Below, piece after piece: positions 1 through 6,749 of a DNA stretch of 64,000 nucleotides (position 1 is its first letter; every line of letters begins with the position of its first letter). The DNA comes from an uncultured Bacteroidales bacterium (lineage in GTDB: Bacteria; Bacteroidota; Bacteroidia; Bacteroidales; Muribaculaceae), in contig CAMWHE010000008.1 in assembly GCA_947173955.1 (NCBI GenBank), positions 1 through 64,000 on the forward strand, given 5' to 3'. The translations under genes were made by a program, and so were the position numbers. The notes beneath the pieces are model-generated. The model saw only the letters and a list, made by a program, of their open reading frames with translations. It was not told where the DNA came from and did not search any database.

Positions 1-49
1 CACCTGACTGTTAATCAGGGGGTCGTTGGTTCAAGCCCATCCTGAAGCG
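1..49 (+). tRNA. tRNA-Asn (GTT), 3' part only
   Basis: The window opens inside a tRNA. The anticodon stem CCTGA/TCAGG (3-7, 15-19) encloses the loop CTGTTAA, which places GTT at 10-12 and so reads Asn codons. A T-arm with loop TTCAAGC follows (30-36), then a seven-base acceptor strand (42-48) and discriminator G at 49, the expected base for tRNA-Asn. The T-stem seems to have one mismatch. The D-arm and the 5' acceptor strand lie outside the window. CCA is not encoded. Confidence 0.85.
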
Positions 50-53
50 CAAC

Positions 54-95
54 AAGCGGCACGGCATCCATTTCTGTCGGGCCGCTTTCTTTTTT
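54..95 (+). terminator. Intrinsic terminator after tRNA-Asn
   Basis: AGCGGC (55-60) pairs with GCCGCT (81-86), followed by TTCTTTTTT. It lies between the tRNA and the methyltransferase gene and should end the tRNA transcript. Confidence 0.7.
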
Positions 96-109
96 AGAGT
101 CGGTTATCA

Positions 110-637
110 ATGGAAAAGAAAACTATCTGGGATCTCCACCGCCCCGACGTGGCCACATTCCGCGCCACCGGCAAGCTGCCCATCGTCGTCGTGCTCGACA
201 ACATACGCTCCCTCAACAATATAGGCTCGATATTCCGCACCGCCGACGCCTTCCGCGTCGACCATCTGTGCCTCTGCGGCATATCGGCCACCCCACCCTC
301 CCCGGAGATACACAAGACAGCCCTCGGCGCCGAGGAGTCAGTAGCCTGGCGCTACTTCCCCACCACTCCCGAGGCCATCGAGACACTCCGCAGCGAGGGC
401 TATATGATCGTCGTGCTTGAACAGGTAAAGGGTAGCGTCGATCTGTCCCGGCTGACCTATCCCGAGGGAGCCAGAGTGGCCATCGTGGCCGGCAACGAGG
501 TCGACGGCGTCGATCAGCGCGTCGTCGACATGGCCGACCTCTGCGTCGAAATCCCCCAGGAAGGCACCAAGCACTCCCTCAACGTCTCCGTCTCCACCGG
601 CCTCCTCCTCTGGGAAACCTACCGCCTACTCCGCTGA
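110..637 (+). CDS. TrmH/SpoU-family RNA 2'-O-methyltransferase
   Basis: Predicted SAM-dependent ribose 2'-O-methyltransferase of the SPOUT superfamily, acting on tRNA or rRNA in the cytoplasm. The 175 residues carry the three SpoU motifs in order: NNIGSIFRTADAF (36-48), AIVAGNEVDG (about 124-133) and IPQEGTKHSLNVSVS (about 148-162), which form the knotted SAM site. It is a minimal version with no N-terminal RNA-binding extension, like TrmH or TrmL in size. The start ATG follows the tRNA terminator at once and no earlier in-frame start fits. The tRNA next door is suggestive but does not identify the substrate. The family call is firm; the modified nucleotide is unknown. Confidence 0.9.
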   Translation: MEKKTIWDLHRPDVATFRATGKLPIVVVLDNIRSLNNIGSIFRTADAFRVDHLCLCGISATPPSPEIHKTALGAEESVAWRYFPTTPEAIETLRSEGYMIVVLEQVKGSVDLSRLTYPEGARVAIVAGNEVDGVDQRVVDMADLCVEIPQEGTKHSLNVSVSTGLLLWETYRLLR

Positions 638-668
638 TTTCCCTCAAGAAGCGATTCCTCTCATATCA

Positions 669-694
669 GACTTGTCCGACAGGTCGGACAAGTC
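669..694. repeat. 12-bp perfect inverted repeat
   Basis: GACTTGTCCGAC (669-680) is the exact reverse complement of 683-694, with a 2-nt spacer. It lies 32 nt past the methyltransferase stop. It may act as a terminator, although no T-tract follows, or it may be an intergenic palindromic element. Confidence 0.6.
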
Positions 695-713
695 AAAGAC
701 AGGCAGTCCCACA

Positions 714-759
714 CATCCCGGCGAATTGCTCAGAGAAGAACTATCAAACCACTACGATT
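714..759 (+). pseudogene. Remnant of a second higA-like reading frame
   Basis: Positions 714-739 are identical to 829-854 inside the neighbouring antitoxin gene (26 nt, offset 115 nt). In the same reading sense the remnant encodes PTHPGELLREEL, then diverges and stops just before the intact gene. It has no start or HTH, so it is a leftover of a duplicated or recombined antitoxin gene and not a working one. Confidence 0.6.
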
Positions 760-762
760 GAT

Positions 763-1107
763 ATGATAACATTACCTGGAATTGATCCGAATTTGATTGC
801 GAACAATCTTACTCCGTTTGAGCCCACCCATCCCGGCGAATTGCTCAGAGAAGAGCTTGAAAGCCGCAATATCACACAAGCCAAGTTTGCCGAACAGATA
901 GGCGTAAAGCCATCGTTACTTAATGAAATCATTAAGGCCAAACGAGGCATAAATACAGAAATGGCTCTATTATTGGAAGCTGCACTTGATATCCCGGCCA
1001 ACTTATGGCTTAACCTTCAAGGCGCTTATAATATGCAGATTGCCAAGTCAGATGCATCTTTCATGAATCGCATAGCCGCTATCCGTAAAATCGCAGCCGT
1101 CCTCTGA
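763..1107 (+). CDS. higA: HigA-family antitoxin (XRE HTH), orphan
   Basis: 114 residues of the HigA/VapI addiction-module antitoxin type. After a short lead comes THPGELLREELESRNIT, then an HTH covering roughly residues 40-70 (AKFAEQIGVKPSLLNEIIKAKR) and the family C-terminus ending in AAIRKIAAVL. HigA proteins neutralise a RelE-fold mRNA-cleaving toxin and repress their own promoter. No toxin gene lies on either side: upstream is the methyltransferase and downstream a convergent regulator. A 26-nt duplicate of its own coding sequence lies directly upstream, so the module seems to be a rearranged remnant. It is about as similar in layout to the HigA near 63.1 kb as family members usually are. 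The start ATG at 763 is the first in frame. Confidence 0.8.
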   Translation: MITLPGIDPNLIANNLTPFEPTHPGELLREELESRNITQAKFAEQIGVKPSLLNEIIKAKRGINTEMALLLEAALDIPANLWLNLQGAYNMQIAKSDASFMNRIAAIRKIAAVL

Positions 1108-1127
1108 CGCCAGCTACGCTTGTCACA

Positions 1128-1165
1128 TAAAAACAAAAACAACGTACCTCGACGGCACGTTGTTT
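1128..1165. terminator. Terminator between convergent higA and regulator
   Basis: AACAACGTACC (around 1138-1148) pairs imperfectly with GGCACGTTGTT (1154-1164) over a short loop, followed by TTTTA on the plus strand and by an A-rich stretch on the other side. It can serve both converging genes. Confidence 0.55.
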
Positions 1166-1170
1166 TTTAC

Positions 1171-1452
1171 TTATAAATTGAGATAGGATTTCAGGACATC
1201 TATGTATTCTTCAAAGGCTTTTATCCCTTCGTCCGTGATCGAGCAAATAGTCCGGGGGCGATTTCCTGACATCCCTTTTTCAACGGTTATATAACCTGCT
1301 GAAGAAAGTTTATCAATCTGTACGCTCAGGTTTCCGGCAGTGGATTCGGTTTTCTCCTTGAGATACACGAAATCAGCTTCTTCCACATTCATCAGAATGG
1401 ACATTATGGCAAGCCGGAGTTGCGAATGCAGAAGCGGATTAAGTTCTTTCAT
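1171..1452 (-). CDS. Winged-helix transcriptional regulator (HTH_34 type)
   Basis: 93-residue single-domain winged-helix protein of the MarR/ArsR-like group that Pfam calls HTH_34. Visible are the helices around LRLAIMSILMNVEEADFVYL, a recognition helix region near STAGNLSVQIDKLSSAGYI, and a wing with GNRPRTICSITDEG. Such proteins bind palindromic operators as dimers. It is the second gene of a two-gene operon: its start overlaps the stop of the membrane-protein gene by 4 nt. Two perfect 17-bp palindromes lie upstream of the operon, one inside the promoter, so autoregulation is a strong inference. Ligand and targets are not known. Confidence 0.85.
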   Translation of the reverse strand: MKELNPLLHSQLRLAIMSILMNVEEADFVYLKEKTESTAGNLSVQIDKLSSAGYITVEKGMSGNRPRTICSITDEGIKAFEEYIDVLKSYLNL

Positions 1453-2075
1453 CCCTGTCTGGCTTTATGATCGAGTATATGTCCCGGGACTATCATCATA
1501 GCTACCCAGACAAGAATGAACAGTGGCATAAACCAGTCGGCTAAGAGAGGTATTCCACCAACCACGCAGCACACTGTAACCATTCCTGCAGCCAAACCGA
1601 CAACGCCGCCCCATGCCAGAGATTTTTCCTTGACAATCAGTCCTTGCGCGATCTCGGCAGATGGTGCGGCGATAAGGGTATATACGAGCATCGCACCCCA
1701 GCATTTCACATCTCCGATGAGGGCGAATCCAAGGCAGATCAGCGTTAAAACGATTTCCGACACACCGAATATTGTCCAAAGGCGTGACGTGACTTTGTCG
1801 GAGTAAGTTACTGCCCCGCAGGCTCGTCTTTCCTCCCGACGATCCATTATCGTTGTTGTCGGTATTCCAATGACAGGAATGGCAAACCATAGCCAGTTCC
1901 AAATACCATTACGTGTTGTTGCGAGAAGCACCCACACAAGAATTGAAACGGCCACAATAAGATAGCCCCACATCAGCAGTATGTTTCCGCTGCCGAGATA
2001 GCGGACCTTCGTGCGGGCAATCATCGAAGTTATCACTTCGAGGCTCTCTTTTTCAGTCAGTTTTTTATCTTCCAT
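1449..2075 (-). CDS. Multi-pass membrane protein partnered with winged-helix regulator
   Basis: About 208 residues. A short cytoplasmic head, MEDKKLTEKESLEVITSMIA, is followed by six or so hydrophobic segments. I chose the ATG at 2075: the earlier in-frame ATG at 2123 lies within the second palindrome and would put the operator inside the coding region. Small membrane proteins of this layout, coded just ahead of an HTH_34 regulator, are common in Bacteroidales, but no transport or enzymatic motif is seen. It may sense or modulate something together with the regulator. Function unknown. Confidence 0.75.
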   Translation of the reverse strand: MEDKKLTEKESLEVITSMIARTKVRYLGSGNILLMWGYLIVAVSILVWVLLATTRNGIWNWLWFAIPVIGIPTTTIMDRREERRACGAVTYSDKVTSRLWTIFGVSEIVLTLICLGFALIGDVKCWGAMLVYTLIAAPSAEIAQGLIVKEKSLAWGGVVGLAAGMVTVCCVVGGIPLLADWFMPLFILVWVAMMIVPGHILDHKARQG

Positions 2076-2104
2076 TTTTACAGATTTTTGAGGGTTTGAT
2101 ATTA

Positions 2105-2121
2105 GGTTTATATTATAAACC
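2105..2121. promoter_or_regulatory. Operator candidate 2, 17-bp palindrome
   Basis: GGTTTATATTATAAACC is a perfect palindrome around a central T. It sits in the 5' untranslated region of the regulator operon, about 30 nt before the chosen start codon. Its half-site GGTTTATA is identical to that of the palindrome at 2185-2201. Confidence 0.75.
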
Positions 2122-2172
2122 ATTTCTCTCTGAAAAAAGAGCGGTCGCGCGATTCCGCTCTCTATCCGGATG

Positions 2173-2204
2173 CAAAGCTAATAAGGTTTATAATATAAAC
2201 CAAA
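2173..2204 (-). promoter_or_regulatory. Bacteroidetes promoter with embedded operator
   Basis: On the minus strand TTTG (2204-2201) is followed by a 20-nt spacer and TAGCTTTG (2180-2173), a full match to the Bacteroidetes housekeeping promoter. The spacer is almost filled by the palindrome GGTTTATAATATAAACC (2185-2201), whose outer base also belongs to the TTTG box. A dimer bound there would block RNA polymerase. The palindrome centre is exactly 80 bp from that of the second site. Confidence 0.8.
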
Positions 2205-2326
2205 TTTTTCAGCATATTTTTTGAAAGTACACAAATGCGTGGCCTATAATCGTCGCTTTTCAACATTTGTTGAGAGTTTATTGGGGGAATAGTCGTAGAT
2301 TTGTGGCCGACAAACAGATTCCTACG

Positions 2327-2788
2327 ATGAAAAAATTGCTTTATCTTCTATTGCCAGTCATAGCTTTCGCGCTCGGCAGCTGCAATGACGATGACGACGG
2401 ACTGATAGATACGCGCCTGATCAAAGGTCAATGGGAGGTCGCATCGCCGGACTCCCCGGACAGAGGTTGTATCTACAATTTCACTACTCAGAGCGACCAC
2501 ACATGGAGCTGGGGACTGCTGACCACCTACTACCTCACCCTGTCGGGCGCACCACTCCACGACAAGGTCTACGAATGGCATGTCTCCGACCCCGAAAATG
2601 ATCCCACAGTCTATCTCGACATGACTCTCATAGGACTACTTGACGGCGACGACGCCTGGAAAAACACCGAGCACTATATCGTCGAACGGCTGACCGCGAC
2701 GCTGATGATACTTAAGAAAAACGAGACTACTGACGACAAGACCCGTGTCAAATTTATACGCCGCAACGACCTCCCTCTACCGAATTAA
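2327..2788 (+). CDS. Small lipoprotein, lipocalin-like, function unknown
   Basis: About 153 residues. I chose the ATG at 2327 because it gives a clean lipoprotein signal peptide, MKKLLYLLLPVIAFALGSC, with the lipobox cysteine followed by four Asp residues, a pattern that often goes with surface export in Bacteroidetes. A -7-like TAGATTTG at 2296-2303 also lies downstream of the earlier ATG at 2267. The mature part, with LIKGQWEV near its start and alternating beta-prone stretches, resembles small lipocalin-like domains of this phylum. It is followed closely by a TlpA-like gene on the same strand and the two may form an operon. Confidence 0.7.
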   Translation: MKKLLYLLLPVIAFALGSCNDDDDGLIDTRLIKGQWEVASPDSPDRGCIYNFTTQSDHTWSWGLLTTYYLTLSGAPLHDKVYEWHVSDPENDPTVYLDMTLIGLLDGDDAWKNTEHYIVERLTATLMILKKNETTDDKTRVKFIRRNDLPLPN

Positions 2789-2811
2789 TACACACCCTAA
2801 CCCCTACCGAC

Positions 2812-3579
2812 ATGAACCATCTGAGATCAATCATCTTCTCCATCCTGATATTTCTATGCCTTATAGCCGCGGCTCAGCAGAAGAAGAAAAAAACAATAAT
2901 TTTCAACGGCCACTTCTTCAATGAATTGCCGGCCGCCGTCAAAAGCGGCCAGACACCTCAGGATATGCAGATGTTTTTCATCGAGACTCCGGACGGGACT
3001 AAGGCCGTAGGTATGTATTCTCCCTCCGTCACGCTCTCCGACTCGGCGCTCCGCTATGCCGTCCCCGTAGAGAATGTAGCCGAGGGCGCCGAGCTTCTGC
3101 GCCGCTACAACGAGCAGAAAGAGCGGTCAAAAGGGATCAGTCTGTCACTCGAAGCCGTCAAGCCGCTCATCAAGGCAGGCGACACATTCCCTGCGTTCAA
3201 TGCTACCGACATCGAAGGACGCATATGGACCGACGCCGAAGTCCGAGGCAAAGTCATGGTGCTCAACCTGTGGTACACCGGCTGCGGCCCCTGCCGACGC
3301 GAGATGCCCGAGCTATCGGAGTGGAAGGACGAGATGCCTGACGTCATGTTCTTCTCCGCCACCTACGAAGCTCCCGAGATAGCCCGTCCGGTGATCGAGA
3401 AAATGAAATTCAACTGGATTCCGCTCGTCAGCGACACACAGTTCCAATCTTTTATCGGCAATAACGGCTATCCGCTCACAATCGTCATAGACAAATCAGG
3501 CCACATAGCCGCTTTCGAGTACGGCACATCGCCCGAACAGCGCGCCTCCCTGAAAGCCGTGATCTCCGGGCTCCGCTAA
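2812..3579 (+). CDS. TlpA-like thioredoxin-fold protein
   Basis: 255 residues. The N-terminal hydrophobic segment IIFSILIFLCLIAAA is a signal peptide or anchor, so the protein acts in the periplasm. After a variable region of about 100 residues comes a TlpA/ResA-type domain with GDTFPAFNATDIEGR near 123 and the active-site CGPC at 158-161, in the context LNLWYTGCGPCRREMPEL. The cis-Pro segment is GYPLTIVIDKSG. This family reduces disulfides in exported proteins or apocytochromes. The gap to the lipoprotein stop is 23 nt. The fold is certain; the redox partner is not evident. Confidence 0.85.
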   Translation: MNHLRSIIFSILIFLCLIAAAQQKKKKTIIFNGHFFNELPAAVKSGQTPQDMQMFFIETPDGTKAVGMYSPSVTLSDSALRYAVPVENVAEGAELLRRYNEQKERSKGISLSLEAVKPLIKAGDTFPAFNATDIEGRIWTDAEVRGKVMVLNLWYTGCGPCRREMPELSEWKDEMPDVMFFSATYEAPEIARPVIEKMKFNWIPLVSDTQFQSFIGNNGYPLTIVIDKSGHIAAFEYGTSPEQRASLKAVISGLR

Positions 3580-3591
3580 TCCCCCCACTCC

Positions 3592-3626
3592 AAAAAACGA
3601 AAGTGCGCTTCTTCGCAGGAGCACAC
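3592..3626 (-). terminator. Intrinsic terminator read on minus strand
   Basis: On the minus strand GTGTGCT (3626-3620) pairs with AGCGCAC (3609-3603) with one wobble, followed by TTTCGTTTTTT. It can end the porin transcript or a short transcript from the promoter-like site at 3687-3694. Confidence 0.65.
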
Positions 3627-3673
3627 CTTCCTCATAACCAAAATTCAAGTATATTATTTCGTCTAACAATTCG

Positions 3674-3722
3674 TTTAACTACGTTGCAAAGATAGCTACA
3701 TTGGAGCTACGATGTAGTTAAA
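3674..3722 (-). promoter_or_regulatory. Promoter-like element bracketed by an inverted repeat
   Basis: The minus strand carries TATCTTTG (3694-3687), a full -7 element; a weak TTTA lies 24 nt upstream, longer than usual. TTTAACTAC (3674-3682) and its reverse complement (3714-3722) flank it. No coding sequence lies downstream before the terminator at 3592, so this could drive a short RNA of about 90 nt. Confidence 0.4.
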
Positions 3723-3778
3723 GAATGTAGAATAACATACGTTAAATTCCGGGTCCTTATCATGCTTTTGAGAGTTGT

Positions 3779-5107
3779 TCAGAATGCAAACTGGAAGAGG
3801 ACGTCGACGCGGTTGGCCGTTCCATGCTCGCCGTTGAAGTTGCGGCGCTCACCGTGGAGATACTCGGCGCCGACCTGTATGCGGGGGGTCACATCCCAGA
3901 AGATATTGGCCGCATAATAGTTGCCGACATGATAGTCGTCGGGCAGAAGCGTCGCATGATCGCTGAAATAGCGGGCGTGACCGTAGACTACGCAGGTATA
4001 GACATTATAGCGGAAATTGTATTTGGCGCCTACGCTCAGCCCCATCGACCAGGGAGCATACATCTTGCCGGGAGTAGAAGGCTCGGCCACAAGGTCATAA
4101 TTGCCTATCGACAGATCGCCCAGATAGCTCGAATAGCCGCGCCCGCCGTTGACAGCCGAATAGAGCGCAAGCTGATTGACGGGATGGAAGATGCCGCTGA
4201 GCTGAGCCCCCCAGCCTATCAGCGTACGGTTGGTGCCGGCCACGAGGTCGCGGTAGGGGATCGTGCGGAGTATGCCTCCGAGGCGCACATGCTGCTCATG
4301 CGCCCACGTGTACTGCCCGAAAGCAACGAAGTCAGGCATCCAGTCGTGGAGCTGCTTGGTCTTGACGCCGTCGGCATCCACATGCGATGACGGCATCTCG
4401 ACCGAGGCCGCCATCGACCATCGTGGAGTGAACGAATGCATCCACCTGACGAGCATCGATGTGCGCGACGCCTTGCCGTTGGGGCCCGCGCCGTCTATGG
4501 TAGGCGTCTCGGCCGCCGGGTCAGCGAATGTAGTCGTAGCATAGCCTATCGTCCAGTCCTGAACAGTGACATAAGCTTTCTTCAGCTTAAAGCCCACATT
4601 GTCAGGCCCGGAGAAATCGCACTGAATATATGCGTTGAAATTCTTGAACAAAGGATTGAAACCTATCACACGGAAGAACAGCGACGTCCCCCCCGGCGTA
4701 CCGCCGATTCGTCTGCGCAGGGTCGGATCGGAAGGCACCGATATCATATAAGGTGCAAAACCGTTGGCAGGCACCGAGCCGTCAAAGTCGGTCCAGCCGC
4801 GCATCCTTACAGCACCGCCGACACCCATAGCCAGCGTCGCGTCGCGGCTCATCAGCAGGAAATACGGAGCCAACGGATCCTTAAAATGGTGAAACTGATC
4901 GACATAAAACATATCGATCATCCTCCTGATAGAGTCTGATCCGGCAGTCTCACCGTCCCCCACCATTACGACCTTATGGCCGTCTTTCATCAATTCCGTA
5001 TTGATCTCTTCGGGAGTCATACTGGCCATAGACTTATCTACATCTTTGGCCTGAAGAGCCAGGGCGGCAGCTGCAGCCGTGACAGAAAGGATAGCTCTCA
5101 TTCGCAT
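3779..5107 (-). CDS. DcaP-like outer membrane porin
   Basis: 442 residues beginning with an apparent signal peptide, MRMRAILSVTAAAAALALQA. The mature protein has a short helical lead with SMASMTPEEINTELMKDGHK, followed by alternating aromatic beta strands through to a terminal FQFAF, the C-terminal phenylalanine used for BAM-dependent barrel insertion. Features such as GGAVRMRGWTDFDGS, NAYIQCDFSG and LKKAYVTVQDWTIGY are typical of the DcaP-like porin family, which forms trimeric channels for small anionic solutes. It stands alone between a convergent TlpA-like gene and a divergent orphan. A second, closer start (MRAIL, two codons in) is possible. Confidence 0.8.
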   Translation of the reverse strand: MRMRAILSVTAAAAALALQAKDVDKSMASMTPEEINTELMKDGHKVVMVGDGETAGSDSIRRMIDMFYVDQFHHFKDPLAPYFLLMSRDATLAMGVGGAVRMRGWTDFDGSVPANGFAPYMISVPSDPTLRRRIGGTPGGTSLFFRVIGFNPLFKNFNAYIQCDFSGPDNVGFKLKKAYVTVQDWTIGYATTTFADPAAETPTIDGAGPNGKASRTSMLVRWMHSFTPRWSMAASVEMPSSHVDADGVKTKQLHDWMPDFVAFGQYTWAHEQHVRLGGILRTIPYRDLVAGTNRTLIGWGAQLSGIFHPVNQLALYSAVNGGRGYSSYLGDLSIGNYDLVAEPSTPGKMYAPWSMGLSVGAKYNFRYNVYTCVVYGHARYFSDHATLLPDDYHVGNYYAANIFWDVTPRIQVGAEYLHGERRNFNGEHGTANRVDVLFQFAF

Positions 5108-5235
5108 AATTTTCTTGCGCTAAATAGTTGATAACAGTTAAACGCCTCATCCCCCGATTTGTTCGCCTCGCCCGGCGATATTACGCCCCCTTATGCCGTT
5201 TTTTAGAACCCGCACTCAAAAAAGCACCCTGCGGC

Positions 5236-5266
5236 TTGTGCTCCACTATTATTATTGATATATTTG
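5236..5266 (+). promoter_or_regulatory. Promoter for the orphan gene at 5.3 kb
   Basis: CTTG-type -33 element (TTG 5236-5238), 20-nt spacer, and TATATTTG (5259-5266). Predicted transcription start is near 5273, giving a leader of about 35 nt. Confidence 0.6.
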
Positions 5267-5308
5267 CATATCGATCCGCCTATATTAATATAAGCTCCCC
5301 TCAACAAA

Positions 5309-6067
5309 ATGAAGAAGCTGATACTCATCTGCCTGCTGCTCCCGATGCTGCTCTGGTCAAAGCCACCCCGATATATGGATAAAAGCTACGAATTCCGGTC
5401 CGTCCCGACCGACGCCGGGACAATGATGGAAATGTTTCAGGAAAGAAGAAAACTTCAGGAAGACTCCTTTAATATGCAGTGCGACGATTTTATGAAACAG
5501 GTAGCGTTCACCTACAGGGATAATTTAGACGCCGAAGAAATATCCCGGCTTATCCAATTCCAAAATATCAGCGACCTGATGAGGATCGCCCCGATGAATA
5601 TAAGTTCCTATCCGTGGTTTGAGCTGACGGTCATTGGGACATTTACATTCGACAGTCTGAAGTATCTGATTTATGTTATCCAATATTTTCCAAGCGAATA
5701 TGCCACTATCCTGACCTGCCTGAGCGATACCGCCGCATATCCTCCATCACTGATCATAGACGGAGGAGGCGAGTGTGCCCGGCTGGCATCCTTTAAAATC
5801 GACACGATTAATAGCGAAATAGAGGTATCGCGCATCTTCTGTTCCGAATTCGTCCACAAAGAGATAAGCCGATACCGATTGAACCGTAACTTCAATCTTA
5901 TTGACCAAAAATACCAGATAAACTTAAAATATTCCCTCGACAGCATATTGACCCGAACTAAAGAATGCATCCATATCGACGTTGACTCGATTGACTGCTG
6001 GATGGACTACGACTGGAGCGACGAGGCATTGCTACAATATATGGAGCGCCGGATGTTCACCGACTGA
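5309..6067 (+). CDS. Secreted protein of unknown function
   Basis: 252 residues. MKKLILICLLLPMLLWS is a plain signal peptide. The mature part is acidic, rich in Asp, Glu, Tyr and Ile, with no recognisable motif, repeats or metal-binding cluster. The first half looks mainly helical (MMEMFQERRKLQEDSFNMQ) and the second half mixed. It opens a run of lower-GC orphan genes (5.3-8.1 kb) that differ in codon use from the flanking housekeeping genes. It has its own promoter. I do not recognise the family. Confidence 0.7.
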   Translation: MKKLILICLLLPMLLWSKPPRYMDKSYEFRSVPTDAGTMMEMFQERRKLQEDSFNMQCDDFMKQVAFTYRDNLDAEEISRLIQFQNISDLMRIAPMNISSYPWFELTVIGTFTFDSLKYLIYVIQYFPSEYATILTCLSDTAAYPPSLIIDGGGECARLASFKIDTINSEIEVSRIFCSEFVHKEISRYRLNRNFNLIDQKYQINLKYSLDSILTRTKECIHIDVDSIDCWMDYDWSDEALLQYMERRMFTD

Positions 6068-6300
6068 TCTCCGCGCATATTATATACAATAAACCTCGAC
6101 ATCCGCTCCAATCGGAGAACCAATTGCTATTATTACAGACTATACTTATCTGATTACAATTACTGATTATAATTACATTTACACTTAAAAAACTTATCTC
6201 TTTTCTGAAAAGAAGAAAAGTTTTGCAAAAGTGAAAAACATACATTCTGCCGCAGGGGTGCCGGGCTTACATTTGCATAGTTGAAAAAACCTTTAAAGCT

Positions 6301-6534
6301 ATGACAACCGACACACCACCCACCTCTACCTGCACCGACACCCGCGAATCGAGGATCTTCTACGCCTCCTATCTCCGCTCCGTCAAGCAGCTCCACGCCC
6401 GGCAGCGCCACCTGCAGATCGAAGCCATCCTCGACGCCGCTATCCCACCATCGCCACTACATAGGGGCGTCTGTAAGACGCTGAATTACAGTAGCCCCGT
6501 ACATAGAGCGCAGCGACATGTGCGGGGTGGATGA
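6301..6534 (+). pseudogene. Truncated gene running into a dispersed repeat
   Basis: The first 48 codons look like real coding sequence: MTTDTPPTSTCTDTRES then RIFYASYLRSVKQLHARQR and LQIEAILDAAI, a helical layout that loosely recalls the N-terminus of DUF6291-type proteins (low certainty). From about 6450 the frame passes into intergenic palindromic repeat modules (6464-6527) and the rest of the peptide is just translated repeat. A -7 element TACATTTG at 6268-6275 lies at the proper distance upstream, so the promoter outlived the gene body. Best read as a gene cut short by insertion of, or recombination at, the repeat. Confidence 0.5.
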
Positions 6535-6565
6535 ATCCTCCCGGTATGGCGTCCGGACAAGGACG
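6464..6565. repeat. Dispersed palindromic repeat cluster, copy 1
   Basis: This contains a small hairpin GCGTCT-GTA-AGACGC (6467-6481), the linker GAATTACAGTAG, the 33-nt palindrome at 6495-6527 (CCCCGTACAT pairing with ATGTGCGGGG) and, at about 6546-6570, a module GTCCGGACAAGGACG. The same linker, palindrome and module recur near 49.7 kb in a different order, and the palindrome recurs at 63.95 kb. Confidence 0.7.
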
Positions 6566-6645
6566 CCGATTAAAGCCACATCGCCGACCGGCTTATCTTC
6601 CGCACACAAATGTGGAGAAGTTTTTCCCAAAAAGTGAATAAAATG

Positions 6646-6678
6646 TTTGGAAAGTGGCCCCTTCGCGAATTATATTTG
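6646..6678 (+). promoter_or_regulatory. Promoter for the secreted orphan at 6.75 kb
   Basis: TTTG (6646-6649), 21-nt spacer and TATATTTG (6671-6678). Transcription should begin near 6685, which excludes the upstream ATG at 6654 and favours starts at 6726 or 6750. Confidence 0.7.
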
Positions 6679-6749
6679 CGTCAGAGAGCATTATCCCCCT
6701 TCTCCATCTGCTATGCAGACACTTAATGAATACGGAACATTCTAACAGG

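Noticed and set aside
5128..5382. 84-codon plus-strand frame overlapping the start of the orphan at 5.3 kb
   Set aside because: It overlaps a promoter and a gene with a clear signal peptide; its composition looks non-coding.
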